Shown: positions 36,659 to 45,853, counted from the first letter of the stretch. The stretch: 64,000 bases of DNA from Polaromonas sp. SP1 (GCF_003711205.1 NZ_CP031013.1:4196501-4260500), one strand, 5' to 3'. Program-made: numbers and translations. The notes: a model not told the origin generated them from the letters alone.

Positions 36659-39600
36659 TCAGGCCGGCAATGGCTTTTCGCCCGTGTGGCGCTGAACTTC
36701 CAGCTTGTCACCCCGTTTGACACGGAACCACGCCGCATACATGGCCGGCAAAGCCAGCAGCGTCAGCACCGTCGCCACAATCAGGCCGCCCATGATGGCA
36801 ACCGCCATCGGGCCCCAGAACACGCTGCGCGACAGCGGGATCATGGCCAGCACGGCGGCGGCAGCCGTCAGCACGATGGGCCGCAGCCGGCGCACGGCCG
36901 CCTCGACGATCGCGTCCCAGGTCGCCACGCCGCGAATGCGGTCCTGCTCGATCTGGTCGATCAGGATCACCGAGTTGCGGATGATCATGCCGAACAGCGC
37001 AATCACCCCCAGCAGCGCGACAAAACCGAACGGCCGGTTCAACACCAGAAGCGCGCCCGCCACACCGGCGATACCCATGAAGCCCGTCACAAAGGCGAGA
37101 ATCGACCGGCTGAAACTGTGCAGTTGCAGCATCAGCAAGGTGAGCACGATAAAGAGCGCCACCGGCAGGCCAGCCACAATCGACGATGAGCCCTTGCTGC
37201 TTTCCTCTACCGCACCGGCCACCTGGATGCGGTAGCCCTGCATGCCTTTTTCCAGCCATTTGGCTTCCAGGGCCTTGAGTTTGGGCATCAGCTCCTGCGT
37301 CACCGTGGCGCCTTGCAGGCCTTCCACGATGTCGCTCTGCACCGTGATGGCGTAGTCGCGGTTTTCGCGCCACATGACGCCCGGTTCCCAGGTAAACACC
37401 GGCTTGGCGATTTGCGTCAGCGGAATCGACTTGCCCGACGCCGTAGGCAGGTAGGCGTTGCCGATGTCGGTGATCGCGTTGCGCTCGTCCAGCGGCTGGC
37501 GCAGCACGATGTCGATGAGCTTGTCGCCTTCACGGAACTGGCCCACGGGCGTTCCCGCCAGGATGGTGCGCGAGGCCTGTGCAATCGACTGGCTGGTCAC
37601 GCCCAGCGTGCGCGCCTTGGCCTGGTCCACCTCCAGCCGCAGCACTTTCACCGATTCATTCCAGTTGTCGTTGACGCCGCGCGTGTTGCCGCTTTCGCGC
37701 ATCACGGCCTTGACTTCATCGGCGCGCTCGCGCAGCACCAGCGGGTCGATGCCGACCACGCGGAACTGCACCGGGTAAGGCACCGGCGGGCCGTTGGGCA
37801 GCAGCTTGACGCGGCCGCGCACCTCGGGGAACTCGGTGGCCAGCAGGGCCGGCAGCTTGATGCGCAGGGACTCGCGCACCTTCAAATCCTTGGGCACCAC
37901 AATCATCTGCGAGACGTTGGTCTGCGGAAAGACCTGGTCCAGCGGCAGGTAAAAGCGCGGCACGCCCGAGCCTATCCAGGTGCTGACCGTACTCACGCCC
38001 TCTTCCTTCATGAGGCGCGCCTCCACCCGTTTGGCCGTGGCCTCGTTGGCGGCGAAGGACGTCCCTTCCGGAAACCAGATGTCGACCATGATTTCAGGGC
38101 GGCTGGAGTCCGGGAAGAACTGCTGCTGCACCTTGCCCATGCCCACAATGCCCAGCACAAAGATCAGCACGGTGGCGCCTATCGTGAGCCAGCGGTGCTC
38201 CACGCACCAGTTCACGGTTTTGCGGAAGTTGCTGTAGAACGGGCTGTCGAACATCTCGTGCGGGCTGTCCTGGCCTGCGGCCACCTCCTGCACATGCGGC
38301 GGCACCTTCAAAAACAGGGTGCCCAGGTAAGGCACGAAGTACACCGAGACGATCCAGCTGAGCACCAGCGCAATCACCGTCACCGCAAAAATCGCAAACG
38401 TGTATTCACCCGTCGTGGATTTGGCCAGGCCGATGGGCAAAAAGCCCGTGGCCGTGATCAGCGTGCCCGTCAGCATGGGCATGGCGGTGATCTCATAGGC
38501 AAAGGTCGCGGCGCGCACCTTGTCGTAGCCCTCTTCCATTTTGCGCACCATCATCTCGACAGCGATGATGGCGTCGTCCACCAGCAAGCCCAGCGCGATG
38601 ATGAGCGAGCCCAGCGAAATCTTGTGCAGGCCGATGCCGTAATACCACATGGCCAGGAAAGTCAGGCTCAGCACCAGCGGGATGGTGATGCCCACCACCA
38701 GCCCGGGCCGCATGTCGATGTAATAGCGCTTCCACAGCGGCAACTGGCCGGGGCCGTTGTGCGGCCGCTTGTGAAAGCCGAGCGCGATGAAACTCACCGC
38801 CAGCACGATCACCACGGCCTCGATCAGCACGCGCACGAATTCATTGACCGACGTGGAGACCGCCTTGGGCTGGTTCTGCACGTTCACCAGCTTGATGCCT
38901 GCCGGCAGGGTTTTCTCGATGCGCTCCGACAGCGCCGTGAGCGACTTGCCCAGCGCGATGATGTCGCCGCCCTTGCCCATGGATACACCCAGCGCAATCA
39001 CTTCCTTGCCCTGGTGGTGCACCTTCACGGAAGGCGGATCCACATAACCGCGTTTGATGGTGGCGATGTCGCCCAGCTGCAGCTGGCTGCCGGAGCTGCC
39101 GCGTATCGGCATGACGCGCAATTGCTCAATGACTTCAAACTGGCCCGCCACGCGCACCTGCACCACGTCCAGCGGCGTCTGCACCGCCCCGGCCGACTCG
39201 ATCGCGTTTTGCTGGCCCAGTTGCGCCAGCACCTGGTTCAAGTCCAGCCCCAGTTGCGCCAGGCGCTTCTGCGAAATTTCAATAAAGACTTTTTCGTCCT
39301 GCACGCCAAAAAGCTCGACCTTGCTCACGTCCGGCACGCGCAGCAGTTGCTGGCGCACGTCGTCGGCAAAGGTCTTGAGTTCGGCGTAATTGAAGCCGTC
39401 GGCTTCCAGCGCATAGATCACGCCATACACATCGCCGAAATCGTCATTAAAGAACGGCCCCTGGATGCCGCCCGGCAGTGTGCCGCGCATGTCGCCGACC
39501 TTTTTGCGCACCGAATACCAGACATTCGGCACGTCAGCCGGTTTGGACGAATCCTTGATCTGGAAAATGATCTGCGATTCGCCCGGCTTGGAGTAGCTGC

Positions 39601-39901
39601 GGATCTTGTCGGCGAACGGCACCTCCTGCAGCGTGCGCTCGATCTTGTCGGTGACCTGCTCGGCCACCTGTTGGGCCGTGGCGCCCGGCCAGTAGGTGCG
39701 CACCACCATGGCGCGAAAGGTGAAAGGCGGGTCTTCGTCCTGCCCGAGCTGGAAGTAGGACGCAAAGCCCAGGATCATCAGCACCAACAGCAGGTAGCGT
39801 GTGAGGTCCGGATGGTCCAGCGCCCATTTGGACAGGTTGAAACGGGTGGAAGGCGAAGCGAGTTCGCCGGCAGAGTGACTGTCGTGTTCAGCTTGCGTCA
39901 T
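36659..39901 (-). CDS. RND efflux pump, second system (TriC/VexF-like)
   Basis: This 1080-residue RND permease belongs to a different branch from the HAE1 pump at 23.8 kb. It has a soluble leader of about 25 residues before the first membrane segment (LTRYLLLVLMILGFASYFQ), the family's QLGQDEDPPFTFRAMVV stretch and the TM4 relay VDDAIIAVEMMVRKMEEG. The adaptor gene starts 7 nt upstream; no outer-membrane channel gene is in this operon, so it probably shares one. Substrates may be biocides or other hydrophobic compounds, which is inference from TriC-like relatives. Confidence 0.92.
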   Translation of the reverse strand: MTQAEHDSHSAGELASPSTRFNLSKWALDHPDLTRYLLLVLMILGFASYFQLGQDEDPPFTFRAMVVRTYWPGATAQQVAEQVTDKIERTLQEVPFADKIRSYSKPGESQIIFQIKDSSKPADVPNVWYSVRKKVGDMRGTLPGGIQGPFFNDDFGDVYGVIYALEADGFNYAELKTFADDVRQQLLRVPDVSKVELFGVQDEKVFIEISQKRLAQLGLDLNQVLAQLGQQNAIESAGAVQTPLDVVQVRVAGQFEVIEQLRVMPIRGSSGSQLQLGDIATIKRGYVDPPSVKVHHQGKEVIALGVSMGKGGDIIALGKSLTALSERIEKTLPAGIKLVNVQNQPKAVSTSVNEFVRVLIEAVVIVLAVSFIALGFHKRPHNGPGQLPLWKRYYIDMRPGLVVGITIPLVLSLTFLAMWYYGIGLHKISLGSLIIALGLLVDDAIIAVEMMVRKMEEGYDKVRAATFAYEITAMPMLTGTLITATGFLPIGLAKSTTGEYTFAIFAVTVIALVLSWIVSVYFVPYLGTLFLKVPPHVQEVAAGQDSPHEMFDSPFYSNFRKTVNWCVEHRWLTIGATVLIFVLGIVGMGKVQQQFFPDSSRPEIMVDIWFPEGTSFAANEATAKRVEARLMKEEGVSTVSTWIGSGVPRFYLPLDQVFPQTNVSQMIVVPKDLKVRESLRIKLPALLATEFPEVRGRVKLLPNGPPVPYPVQFRVVGIDPLVLRERADEVKAVMRESGNTRGVNDNWNESVKVLRLEVDQAKARTLGVTSQSIAQASRTILAGTPVGQFREGDKLIDIVLRQPLDERNAITDIGNAYLPTASGKSIPLTQIAKPVFTWEPGVMWRENRDYAITVQSDIVEGLQGATVTQELMPKLKALEAKWLEKGMQGYRIQVAGAVEESSKGSSSIVAGLPVALFIVLTLLMLQLHSFSRSILAFVTGFMGIAGVAGALLVLNRPFGFVALLGVIALFGMIIRNSVILIDQIEQDRIRGVATWDAIVEAAVRRLRPIVLTAAAAVLAMIPLSRSVFWGPMAVAIMGGLIVATVLTLLALPAMYAAWFRVKRGDKLEVQRHTGEKPLPA

Positions 39902-39908
39902 GCCGGCC

Positions 39909-41108
39909 TCACTTCGCGGCCGGAGCAGCGGATGCGGCCGATACCGCAGGTGAAGGGGCAGACGCGGCCGTCGGGGCGACCGACGACGTTGCTACAGAAT
40001 TGATAGCGGTCTGTGCAGGCGTAGCACCGGCCAGGGCCACACTGGGCTGGTAAAAAGTCACTTTCTGCCCCGGCGAGAGCACATGCACGCCGGCGCTCAC
40101 CACCAGCATTCCGGGCTGCAGACCGGACGCCACCACCACCTCGTTGCCGTCGGCCGTGGCGACCTGGATCGGTTGCGCCTTGATGGTCATCGTGGACTTG
40201 TCGACCACCCAGACAGCCGTGGCCTTGCCTTCCTGGCGCAAGGCCGTGGTCGGCAGCTTGATCACCGGCAGGCCGGCAATGCTGCCCGCCTCGGGTATCA
40301 CCGACACCGTGGCGCCCAGCGGCGGGGGCTCTTTGGCATCTATCGACACCTTGACGGTGTAGGTGCGGGTGACCGGGTCGCTGCTCGCAGCCACTTCCCT
40401 GACCTTGCCGTCAAATTCGGTGCTTTGCGACCACAGGCGGATCTTCACCGCGGAGCCGGGCTTGATGTTGGCCACCTTGTCTTCCGGCACCGAGAACACC
40501 ACGTCGCGCACGCCGTCGGCCGCGATGCGGACCACCGGCGTGCCGGCGGTAACGACCTGGCCGGGCTCGGCTTCAATCGCCGTCACGACACCCGATACAT
40601 CGGCGACCAGCGACGCATAGGCGGCCTGGTTGCCCTGCACCGAGAACTGCGACTGCGCCTGTTCCAGCTGCGCCTGGGCCGACTTGAAGGTGGTTTCGCG
40701 GCGCTCCAATTCGGCGCCGCTGATGAAGTTTTGCTCTTTGAGTTCTTTGTAGCGCTTGAAGTCGGCGGCCGCCAGGTCGCGGTTTGTGGTGGCCGCGGCC
40801 ACCTGGGCGCGGGCCGAATCGGCGGCCAGCCTGAGGTCCTGCGGATCCAGCTGGGCCAACACCTGCCCGGCCTTCACACGCTGGCCGAGCTCGGCCTGGC
40901 GCTTGATGATCTTGCCGCCGACCCGAAAGCCCAGCCGCGACTCGACCTGGGCTTTAACCTCGCCGGAATACTCGTGCACCGATGAGAACGCGTTGGTTCC
41001 CACAGTGATCACCTTGACGGCGCGGACCGGCTCCTCGGGTGGGGCGGATTTGGAACAGGCGGCCAGCAGGGCAGCGGCGCTCACCAGGGAGAAAACGGTT
41101 TTATTCAT
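39909..41108 (-). CDS. RND efflux periplasmic adaptor, second system
   Basis: The start at 41108 (MNKTVFSLVSAAALLAACSKS) gives 399 residues with an LAAC lipobox. The lipoyl halves (LGFRVGGKIIKRQAELGQRVKAG and SLVADVSGVVTAIEAEPGQVV) flank an alpha-hairpin, and a barrel domain follows. A dispersed-repeat copy encodes residues of about 357-373 (ALAGATPAQTAINSVA) at the start of the Ala/Ser/Pro-rich tail. It precedes the pump gene by 7 nt. A TetR-type inverted repeat lies about 80 nt upstream of the start. Confidence 0.92.
   Translation of the reverse strand: MNKTVFSLVSAAALLAACSKSAPPEEPVRAVKVITVGTNAFSSVHEYSGEVKAQVESRLGFRVGGKIIKRQAELGQRVKAGQVLAQLDPQDLRLAADSARAQVAAATTNRDLAAADFKRYKELKEQNFISGAELERRETTFKSAQAQLEQAQSQFSVQGNQAAYASLVADVSGVVTAIEAEPGQVVTAGTPVVRIAADGVRDVVFSVPEDKVANIKPGSAVKIRLWSQSTEFDGKVREVAASSDPVTRTYTVKVSIDAKEPPPLGATVSVIPEAGSIAGLPVIKLPTTALRQEGKATAVWVVDKSTMTIKAQPIQVATADGNEVVVASGLQPGMLVVSAGVHVLSPGQKVTFYQPSVALAGATPAQTAINSVATSSVAPTAASAPSPAVSAASAAPAAK
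39991..40040 (+). repeat. Dispersed palindromic repeat, copy 7 (inside the adaptor gene)
   Basis: It begins GCTACAGAATTGATAGC. The second hairpin is degraded to GGCCAGGGCC. It lies in frame in the C-terminal low-complexity tail, antisense to the gene. Confidence 0.55.
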
Positions 41109-41189
41109 GGTCTGTTTCGGATGAAAACTCGGGCGGGCAGACGGAGCCAAGTCACTTAATAATGCCGTTGAAGCAGCTCCAGCGGATCG

Positions 41190-41211
41190 TTACTGACTGA
41201 CCGGTTAGTAA
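41190..41211. promoter_or_regulatory. Candidate TetR-type operator for the second RND operon
   Basis: TTACTGACTGA-CCGGTTAGTAA has outer arms TTACT/AGTAA and a near-symmetric ACCGGT core. It lies in the 145-nt divergent region between the adaptor gene and hpnC. Such ACTGACCGGT sites are common for TetR repressors of RND pumps, but no tetR gene is adjacent. Confidence 0.5.
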
Positions 41212-41253
41212 TCTAGGGTAATTGCCCATACTTGTCAAGCGACAATCGCCCGC

Positions 41254-42126
41254 ATGACCCCAGGCCCCCACCAGCCCATTGCGACTCCCACCCCCGCGCC
41301 CGCATTCCAGGGTGTGTCGCACTATGAAAACTTCCCCGTGGCGTCGCTGCTGTGCCCGCCGCGGCTGCGCCCGCCCATCGCCGCCATTTACTGGTTTGCC
41401 CGCACCGCGGACGACATCGCCGACGAAGGCGACGCCCCGCCGCAAACCCGCCTGGACGACCTGGCGGCCTACCGCGCCGACCTGATGGCGACTGCGGCGG
41501 GCTTGCCGCCCTCACCGCGCTGGGCCGCGGTCTTTGGCCGGCTGCAACCCCAAATGGCGCAATTCGCGCTGCCGGTCAATTTGCTGGCCGATTTGCTCAG
41601 CGCGTTTGAGCAGGATGCCGTCAAGCAGCGCTATGCCGATGACGCTGAACTGGACGACTACTGCCGCCGCTCGGCCAACCCGGTCGGCCGGCTGCTGCTA
41701 CACCTCTACGATATCCACGATGCCGCCTCACTGCAAATGAGCGACGACATTTGCACCGCCCTGCAACTGATCAACTTCTGGCAAGACCTGAGCGTGGACA
41801 TCCCGCGCGGGCGCATCTACCTGCCGGCCGACGCCTGGGCCCGCCATGGCGTGGACGAAGCCCAGTTGCTGGCGTTGAGCGTCAACCCGGCCACTATCAA
41901 TTTGATAGCAGAATGCACAGAATCCACAAGGGCCAGGATGCTAAAAGGCTCTCAACTGGCAAAACGGATTCCGGGCCGCGGCGGCTGGGAGCTGCGACTG
42001 GTGGTGCAAGGCGGCCTGCGCATCCTGGACAAGATCGAGGCGCAGGGCTTTAACACCCTGCAGCGCCGTCCCAAGCTCGGCCCCTGGGACGTGCTGGTGA
42101 TGGGCTGGCGTGCACTCTGGATGTAG
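41254..42126 (+). CDS. hpnC: Hydroxysqualene synthase (squalene synthase-like)
   Basis: In the three-step bacterial squalene route, HpnC converts presqualene diphosphate to hydroxysqualene. The 290-residue protein has the first Asp-rich motif DDIADEGD (residues 53-60) and the second NFWQDLSVDIPRGRIYLP (about 174-191). A dispersed-repeat copy encodes residues 214-229 (TINLIAECTESTRAR). The operon continues with a membrane protein gene, hpnD and hpnE. No squalene-hopene cyclase is in the window. Confidence 0.93.
   Translation: MTPGPHQPIATPTPAPAFQGVSHYENFPVASLLCPPRLRPPIAAIYWFARTADDIADEGDAPPQTRLDDLAAYRADLMATAAGLPPSPRWAAVFGRLQPQMAQFALPVNLLADLLSAFEQDAVKQRYADDAELDDYCRRSANPVGRLLLHLYDIHDAASLQMSDDICTALQLINFWQDLSVDIPRGRIYLPADAWARHGVDEAQLLALSVNPATINLIAECTESTRARMLKGSQLAKRIPGRGGWELRLVVQGGLRILDKIEAQGFNTLQRRPKLGPWDVLVMGWRALWM
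41893..41943 (+). repeat. Dispersed palindromic repeat, copy 8 (inside hpnC)
   Basis: It starts ACTATCAATTTGATAGC and keeps a degraded GGGCCAGGATGCT end. It is in frame and on the coding strand of hpnC. Confidence 0.6.
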
Positions 42127-42197
42127 GGACTTCGCCGCGCCAAGGCCCACGACCAGCGCTACTGGATAGATAACAAGCAAAAACATCAGGGAAGTAC

Positions 42198-42944
42198 ATG
42201 GCAACGCCACAGGCTGCACAGACAAGCCGGCCACCTTCGGCCACCTACCGCGTGCTGGTGTGGGGCCTGCTCCTTTTTTGCATCAGCCTGGCGCTGGTCG
42301 GCGGTGTCGTCGCAGAGCAGGTCATGGCCGCGCTCAACTGCCAGTACCGCGCCGACCCCAGAACCGGTTCCTGCTCCTTCCTGCAGCATGCCCTGGCCTC
42401 CGGCTTTGCGCCTTTCCTGTCGGCCGAGACGCCGCTGGACTACCCCTTCATGCTGCTGCGTAATTTCTGGGGCCTTATCCTGGTCTGGCTGGCCGCCATC
42501 GCCTGGAGCCGCCATGCCTGGTTAAACCCCCGCCAGGCGCCGGCCACGCGGCGTGCGCCTGTGCCGACAGCTATTTCCCTGCAACAAGGCTTGCACAAGG
42601 TCCTGCACGCCAGCTTCTGGATTTTGCTGGTCGGGCTCATCGCGTTTTGCATCGCTTTCGGCACGCCCTTCCTGAGCACCTGGCTGGCACGCGAAATACT
42701 GCAGACGCTGGGATGCAGCCCCGGAAGCTTTGACCCGCTGGTCTCGGCCTGCATGTCGAAGCTGGGCTTCTGGACGCCCCGGCTGCAGCCCTTCCTGCTG
42801 CCCTTCCTGGGCCAGCTGGGCTCACCGCTCTGGCTCTTCTGGCAATTTGGCGATGTGCTGGTTTACTGGTTCGCCCTCACTGCGCTTGTGCTGGCCTTGA
42901 AGGTCTACGTTGCAAGCCGCATCGCTGTCACCAAAGTCTCCTGA
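42198..42944 (+). CDS. Unrecognised four-helix membrane protein in the squalene operon
   Basis: This 248-residue protein matches no family I recognise. It has about four membrane segments (18-42, 84-104, 138-160, 213-236) and reads as two similar halves. Each half has a helix, then a cysteine pair (Cys48/Cys59 and Cys173/Cys185), a PFL motif (APFL; LQPFL), a Pro-Leu turn, an FW motif and a second helix. The paired cysteines fall between helices 1 and 2 and between 3 and 4, probably on the same face of the membrane. It lies 72 nt after hpnC and 39 nt before hpnD, in the same direction. A role with the squalene enzymes is inference from position only. Confidence 0.75.
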   Translation: MATPQAAQTSRPPSATYRVLVWGLLLFCISLALVGGVVAEQVMAALNCQYRADPRTGSCSFLQHALASGFAPFLSAETPLDYPFMLLRNFWGLILVWLAAIAWSRHAWLNPRQAPATRRAPVPTAISLQQGLHKVLHASFWILLVGLIAFCIAFGTPFLSTWLAREILQTLGCSPGSFDPLVSACMSKLGFWTPRLQPFLLPFLGQLGSPLWLFWQFGDVLVYWFALTALVLALKVYVASRIAVTKVS

Positions 42945-42983
42945 CATGGGTGCGGGCCTCAACTCCCATGGGACAATTGCCGC

Positions 42984-43826
42984 ATGACGCCTGAGCAGTA
43001 TGTCCAGCAAAAAGCCGCCGCATCCGGCAGCAGTTTTTATTACGCCTTCCTGTTTTTACCCAAAGAGCGGCGCGCCGCCATCACCGCCTTCTACGCCTTT
43101 TGCCGCGAGATCGACGATGTGGTGGACGAGGTCACCGACCCCGGCGTCGCACGCACCAAGCTGGCCTGGTGGCACAGCGAAGTGCTCAAGTCCTATGCCG
43201 GGCAGCCGACGCACCCGGTCATGAAAGCGCTGATGCCGCTGGCCGCCACCTACCGCATCGAGGCCCGCCACCTGCAGGCTGTCATCGACGGCTGCCAGAT
43301 GGACCTGGAGCAAAACCGGTACCTCGACTTTCCCGGCCTCAGGCAGTATTGCCACCTGGTGGCCGGCATTGTGGGCGAGGTGGCTGCGCGCATCTTCGGT
43401 CAGACGGACGAGGCCACTACCGCCTACGCGCACAAACTGGGCCTGGCTTTCCAGCTGACCAACATCATCCGCGACGTGGGCGAAGACGCGATGCGCGGGC
43501 GCATTTACTTGCCCGTCAACGAGTTGCAGCAGTTTGACGTGAAGGCGCATGAGATTTTGAAGCGCCAATACTCCGACCGTTTCACCGCGCTGATGAAGTT
43601 CCAGACCGACCGCGCGCTGGCGCTGTACGACGAAGCACTGGCCATGCTGCCCGAGACCGACCGCCGCGCGCAAAAGCCCGGCCTCATGATGGCCAGCATC
43701 TACCGCACGCTGCTGCGCGAAATCGCCGCCGACGGCTACCAGGTGCTGCACCAGCGCGTGAGCCTCACGCCGCTGCGCAAGTTCTGGCTGGCGTGGAAAA
43801 CTCAGGCCTTCGGCAGGGTTGTCTAA
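42984..43826 (+). CDS. hpnD: Presqualene diphosphate synthase
   Basis: HpnD condenses two farnesyl diphosphates to presqualene diphosphate, the first step to squalene. The 280-residue protein has both Asp-rich motifs, FCREIDDVVDEV (residues about 39-50) and NIIRDVGEDAMRGRIYLP in the second half. hpnE begins immediately after its stop codon (TAAATG), so the two are translationally linked. It works with HpnC and HpnE at the membrane surface. Confidence 0.95.
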   Translation: MTPEQYVQQKAAASGSSFYYAFLFLPKERRAAITAFYAFCREIDDVVDEVTDPGVARTKLAWWHSEVLKSYAGQPTHPVMKALMPLAATYRIEARHLQAVIDGCQMDLEQNRYLDFPGLRQYCHLVAGIVGEVAARIFGQTDEATTAYAHKLGLAFQLTNIIRDVGEDAMRGRIYLPVNELQQFDVKAHEILKRQYSDRFTALMKFQTDRALALYDEALAMLPETDRRAQKPGLMMASIYRTLLREIAADGYQVLHQRVSLTPLRKFWLAWKTQAFGRVV

Positions 43827-45107
43827 ATGAGGGTTGCCGTCATAGGCGCCGGCTGGGCCGGCTGCGCGGCTGCCGTGGAGGCCACGCGCCTGGGCTACCA
43901 GACCACGCTGTTTGAAACCACGCGCATCCCCGGCGGGCGCGCCCGGCGCGTGGGTGCCACGGTGTCCGGCCAGTCCGTCGCCCTCGACAACGGCCAGCAC
44001 ATCCTGATCGGCGCTTACGCCGAAACACTGCGCCTGATGAGGGACCTGGGGGTTGATCCCGACACCGCGCTGCTGCGGATGCCGCTGACGCTGCAGTTCC
44101 CGGACGGCAGCGGGCTGAAGCTGCCCAACCTGCCGGCGCCGCTGGACGCGCTGGCCGGCATCATCCTGGCCAACGGCTGGTCGCTGGCCGACAAGTTCTC
44201 CATGCTCAAGGTCGCGGTGGGCTGGCAGCTCAAAAAATTCCAGTGCGAGCCCCACCAGTCGGTGGCCGACCTGTGCCGCGGCCTGGCGCCCGGCGCGATG
44301 GCGGCGCTGATCGAGCCCCTGTGCGTGTCGGCGCTGAACACGCCGGCCGAACGCGCCAGCGGCCAGGTGTTTTTGCGTGTGATGCACGACTCCCTTTTTT
44401 CTGAAAGCGGCGGCTCCAACCTGCTGCTGCCGCGCACCGACCTCAGCGCCCTGCTGCCCGACGCGGCGCTGGCATGGCTGACCGCACAAGGCGGTACACC
44501 ACGGCTGGGCGCCCGCGTGCAGTCCATGGCGCCGATCGGCTCCAGCTGGGTGGTGACCACCGATGTCAGCGCCGCATTCGACTGTGTGGTGCTCGCCTGC
44601 CCGCCGCATGAGGCGGCAAGGCTGGTCGAAGGCAGCGGCGTGACCGCCGACAGCTGGCTGGCCCAGGCCAACGGCTTGCAGCACGAGGCCTTGACCACCG
44701 TCTATGCCTGGGCGCCCGAAGCGCGGCTGGAGCAACCCATGCTGGCCCTGCCGGCCGAGCCCGGCGAGCCGGCGCAATTTGTGTTTGACCGCGGGCAACT
44801 GGGCGGCCCGGCCGGCCTGCTGGCCTTTGTCATCAGCGCCAGCACGGGCGACGGCGCCGCGCTGACCGCGCAGGTGCTGGCGCAGGCCAAGGCGCAACTC
44901 TGGCACCTGGGCATGGGCCCGCTGCAAGCGGTGCAAACCATTGTTGAAAAACGTGCCACCTTTGCCTGCACGCCCGGCTTGCAACGCCCCGGCACCGATG
45001 TGGCGCCCGGCCTCTGGGCCTGCGGCGACTACATCGAGGGGCCCTACCCCGCCACGCTGGAAGGCGCTGTGCGCTCGGGGCTGGAGGCAGCCCGGCGTTT
45101 GCACTGA
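43827..45107 (+). CDS. hpnE: Hydroxysqualene dehydroxylase (FAD-dependent)
   Basis: HpnE removes the hydroxyl group from hydroxysqualene to give squalene. The 426-residue flavoprotein begins with a Rossmann motif VAVIGAGWAGCAAAVEATRLG at its N-terminus (split here as VAVIGAGWAGC). The GRARRV segment and the C-terminal GLWACGDYIEGPYPATLEGA match the amine-oxidase-like fold with FAD. Its ATG directly abuts the hpnD stop. It ends the hpn operon; a dispersed repeat follows. Confidence 0.94.
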   Translation: MRVAVIGAGWAGCAAAVEATRLGYQTTLFETTRIPGGRARRVGATVSGQSVALDNGQHILIGAYAETLRLMRDLGVDPDTALLRMPLTLQFPDGSGLKLPNLPAPLDALAGIILANGWSLADKFSMLKVAVGWQLKKFQCEPHQSVADLCRGLAPGAMAALIEPLCVSALNTPAERASGQVFLRVMHDSLFSESGGSNLLLPRTDLSALLPDAALAWLTAQGGTPRLGARVQSMAPIGSSWVVTTDVSAAFDCVVLACPPHEAARLVEGSGVTADSWLAQANGLQHEALTTVYAWAPEARLEQPMLALPAEPGEPAQFVFDRGQLGGPAGLLAFVISASTGDGAALTAQVLAQAKAQLWHLGMGPLQAVQTIVEKRATFACTPGLQRPGTDVAPGLWACGDYIEGPYPATLEGAVRSGLEAARRLH

Positions 45108-45137
45108 ACAGGGAGCGGCCTCGTTCAGCCCTGGTTT

Positions 45138-45186
45138 GCTATCAAATAGATAGCTACATGCCAAGGCAGCGACTGGGCTTCAGGCA
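45138..45186 (+). repeat. Dispersed palindromic repeat, copy 9 (between hpnE and GST)
   Basis: The palindrome GCTATCAAATAGATAGC is identical to that of copy 3. A degraded second hairpin, GGGCTTCAGGCAC, follows and overlaps the 3' end of the convergent GST gene. Confidence 0.7.
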
Positions 45187-45812
45187 CTTTTTGCCAATAA
45201 ACGCACCGTGCGGTAAGCCGGGCGCGAAAGGCAGCGTTTGAGCCATTCGTCCACCCGCGGGCATTGCGCCATCAGGCTGGCGGCGCCCTGCACCCAGGCC
45301 AGGACAGAGGCCACACAAATGTCGGCCGCCGTGAAGCGCTCACCGGCCAGGTAGGGGCGGCCCTGCAGGTGCTGGTCCAGCACGCGCAGCGGCGTCAACA
45401 GGTGCCGCTCGGCATCGTCGGCCAGCTGCGGCTTGCGGCGGTCGGCCGGCATCATGATGCGGTGCATCAAAAACGCCAGCGCGTCTTTTTCGCACTCGGT
45501 CACCACCCAGAAACTCCAGCGCAGGATCTCGGCCTGCTCCGCATGGTTTTGCGCGGCGAGCAGCGGCGCATCCGGCGTCTTGAAACGCTCGGCCAGGTAG
45601 AGCACGCAGGCCATGGACTCCCACACCAGCACGCCGTCGTCGTCCACCACCGGGATGCGGCCGTTCGGGTTGATGGCGAGGAACTCAGGCGTGCGCGTGG
45701 CCCCGCCGGCGTAAGGCAGCGGGATGTGTTCGTGGGTCAGGCCCATTTCGTGAACCAGCCAGAGCGGGCGCGCCGCGCGCGAGGCTGCTGTACCGTAGAT
45801 CTTGACTGTCAT
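45180..45812 (-). CDS. Glutathione S-transferase family protein
   Basis: The 210-residue protein has an N-terminal thioredoxin-like domain (MTVKIYGTAASRAARPLWLVHEMGL, then NPNGRIPVVDDDGVLVWESMACVLYLAERF with the cis-Pro and ES glutathione-contact motif). An all-helical C-terminal domain follows (AGERFTAADICVASVLAWVQGAASLM). The probable catalytic residue is a Ser near SRAAR. It could conjugate glutathione to xenobiotics or act in redox repair; substrate unknown. It is convergent with the hpn operon and stands alone. Confidence 0.88.
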   Translation of the reverse strand: MTVKIYGTAASRAARPLWLVHEMGLTHEHIPLPYAGGATRTPEFLAINPNGRIPVVDDDGVLVWESMACVLYLAERFKTPDAPLLAAQNHAEQAEILRWSFWVVTECEKDALAFLMHRIMMPADRRKPQLADDAERHLLTPLRVLDQHLQGRPYLAGERFTAADICVASVLAWVQGAASLMAQCPRVDEWLKRCLSRPAYRTVRLLAKSA

Positions 45813-45853
45813 GAAAAGCCCCTTATGAAAAGACCCTGGGCACGCTGTCAGTT

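Noticed and set aside
37313..40003. 896-codon open frame antisense to the second RND pump
   Set aside because: His/Arg/Gln/Ala-rich composition is a shadow of a GC-rich gene on the other strand; no domain is seen.
42155..42172. Possible twelfth copy of the dispersed repeat (GCTACTGGATAGATAAC)
   Set aside because: The right arm does not pair and no GGGCT-AGCCC hairpin follows.
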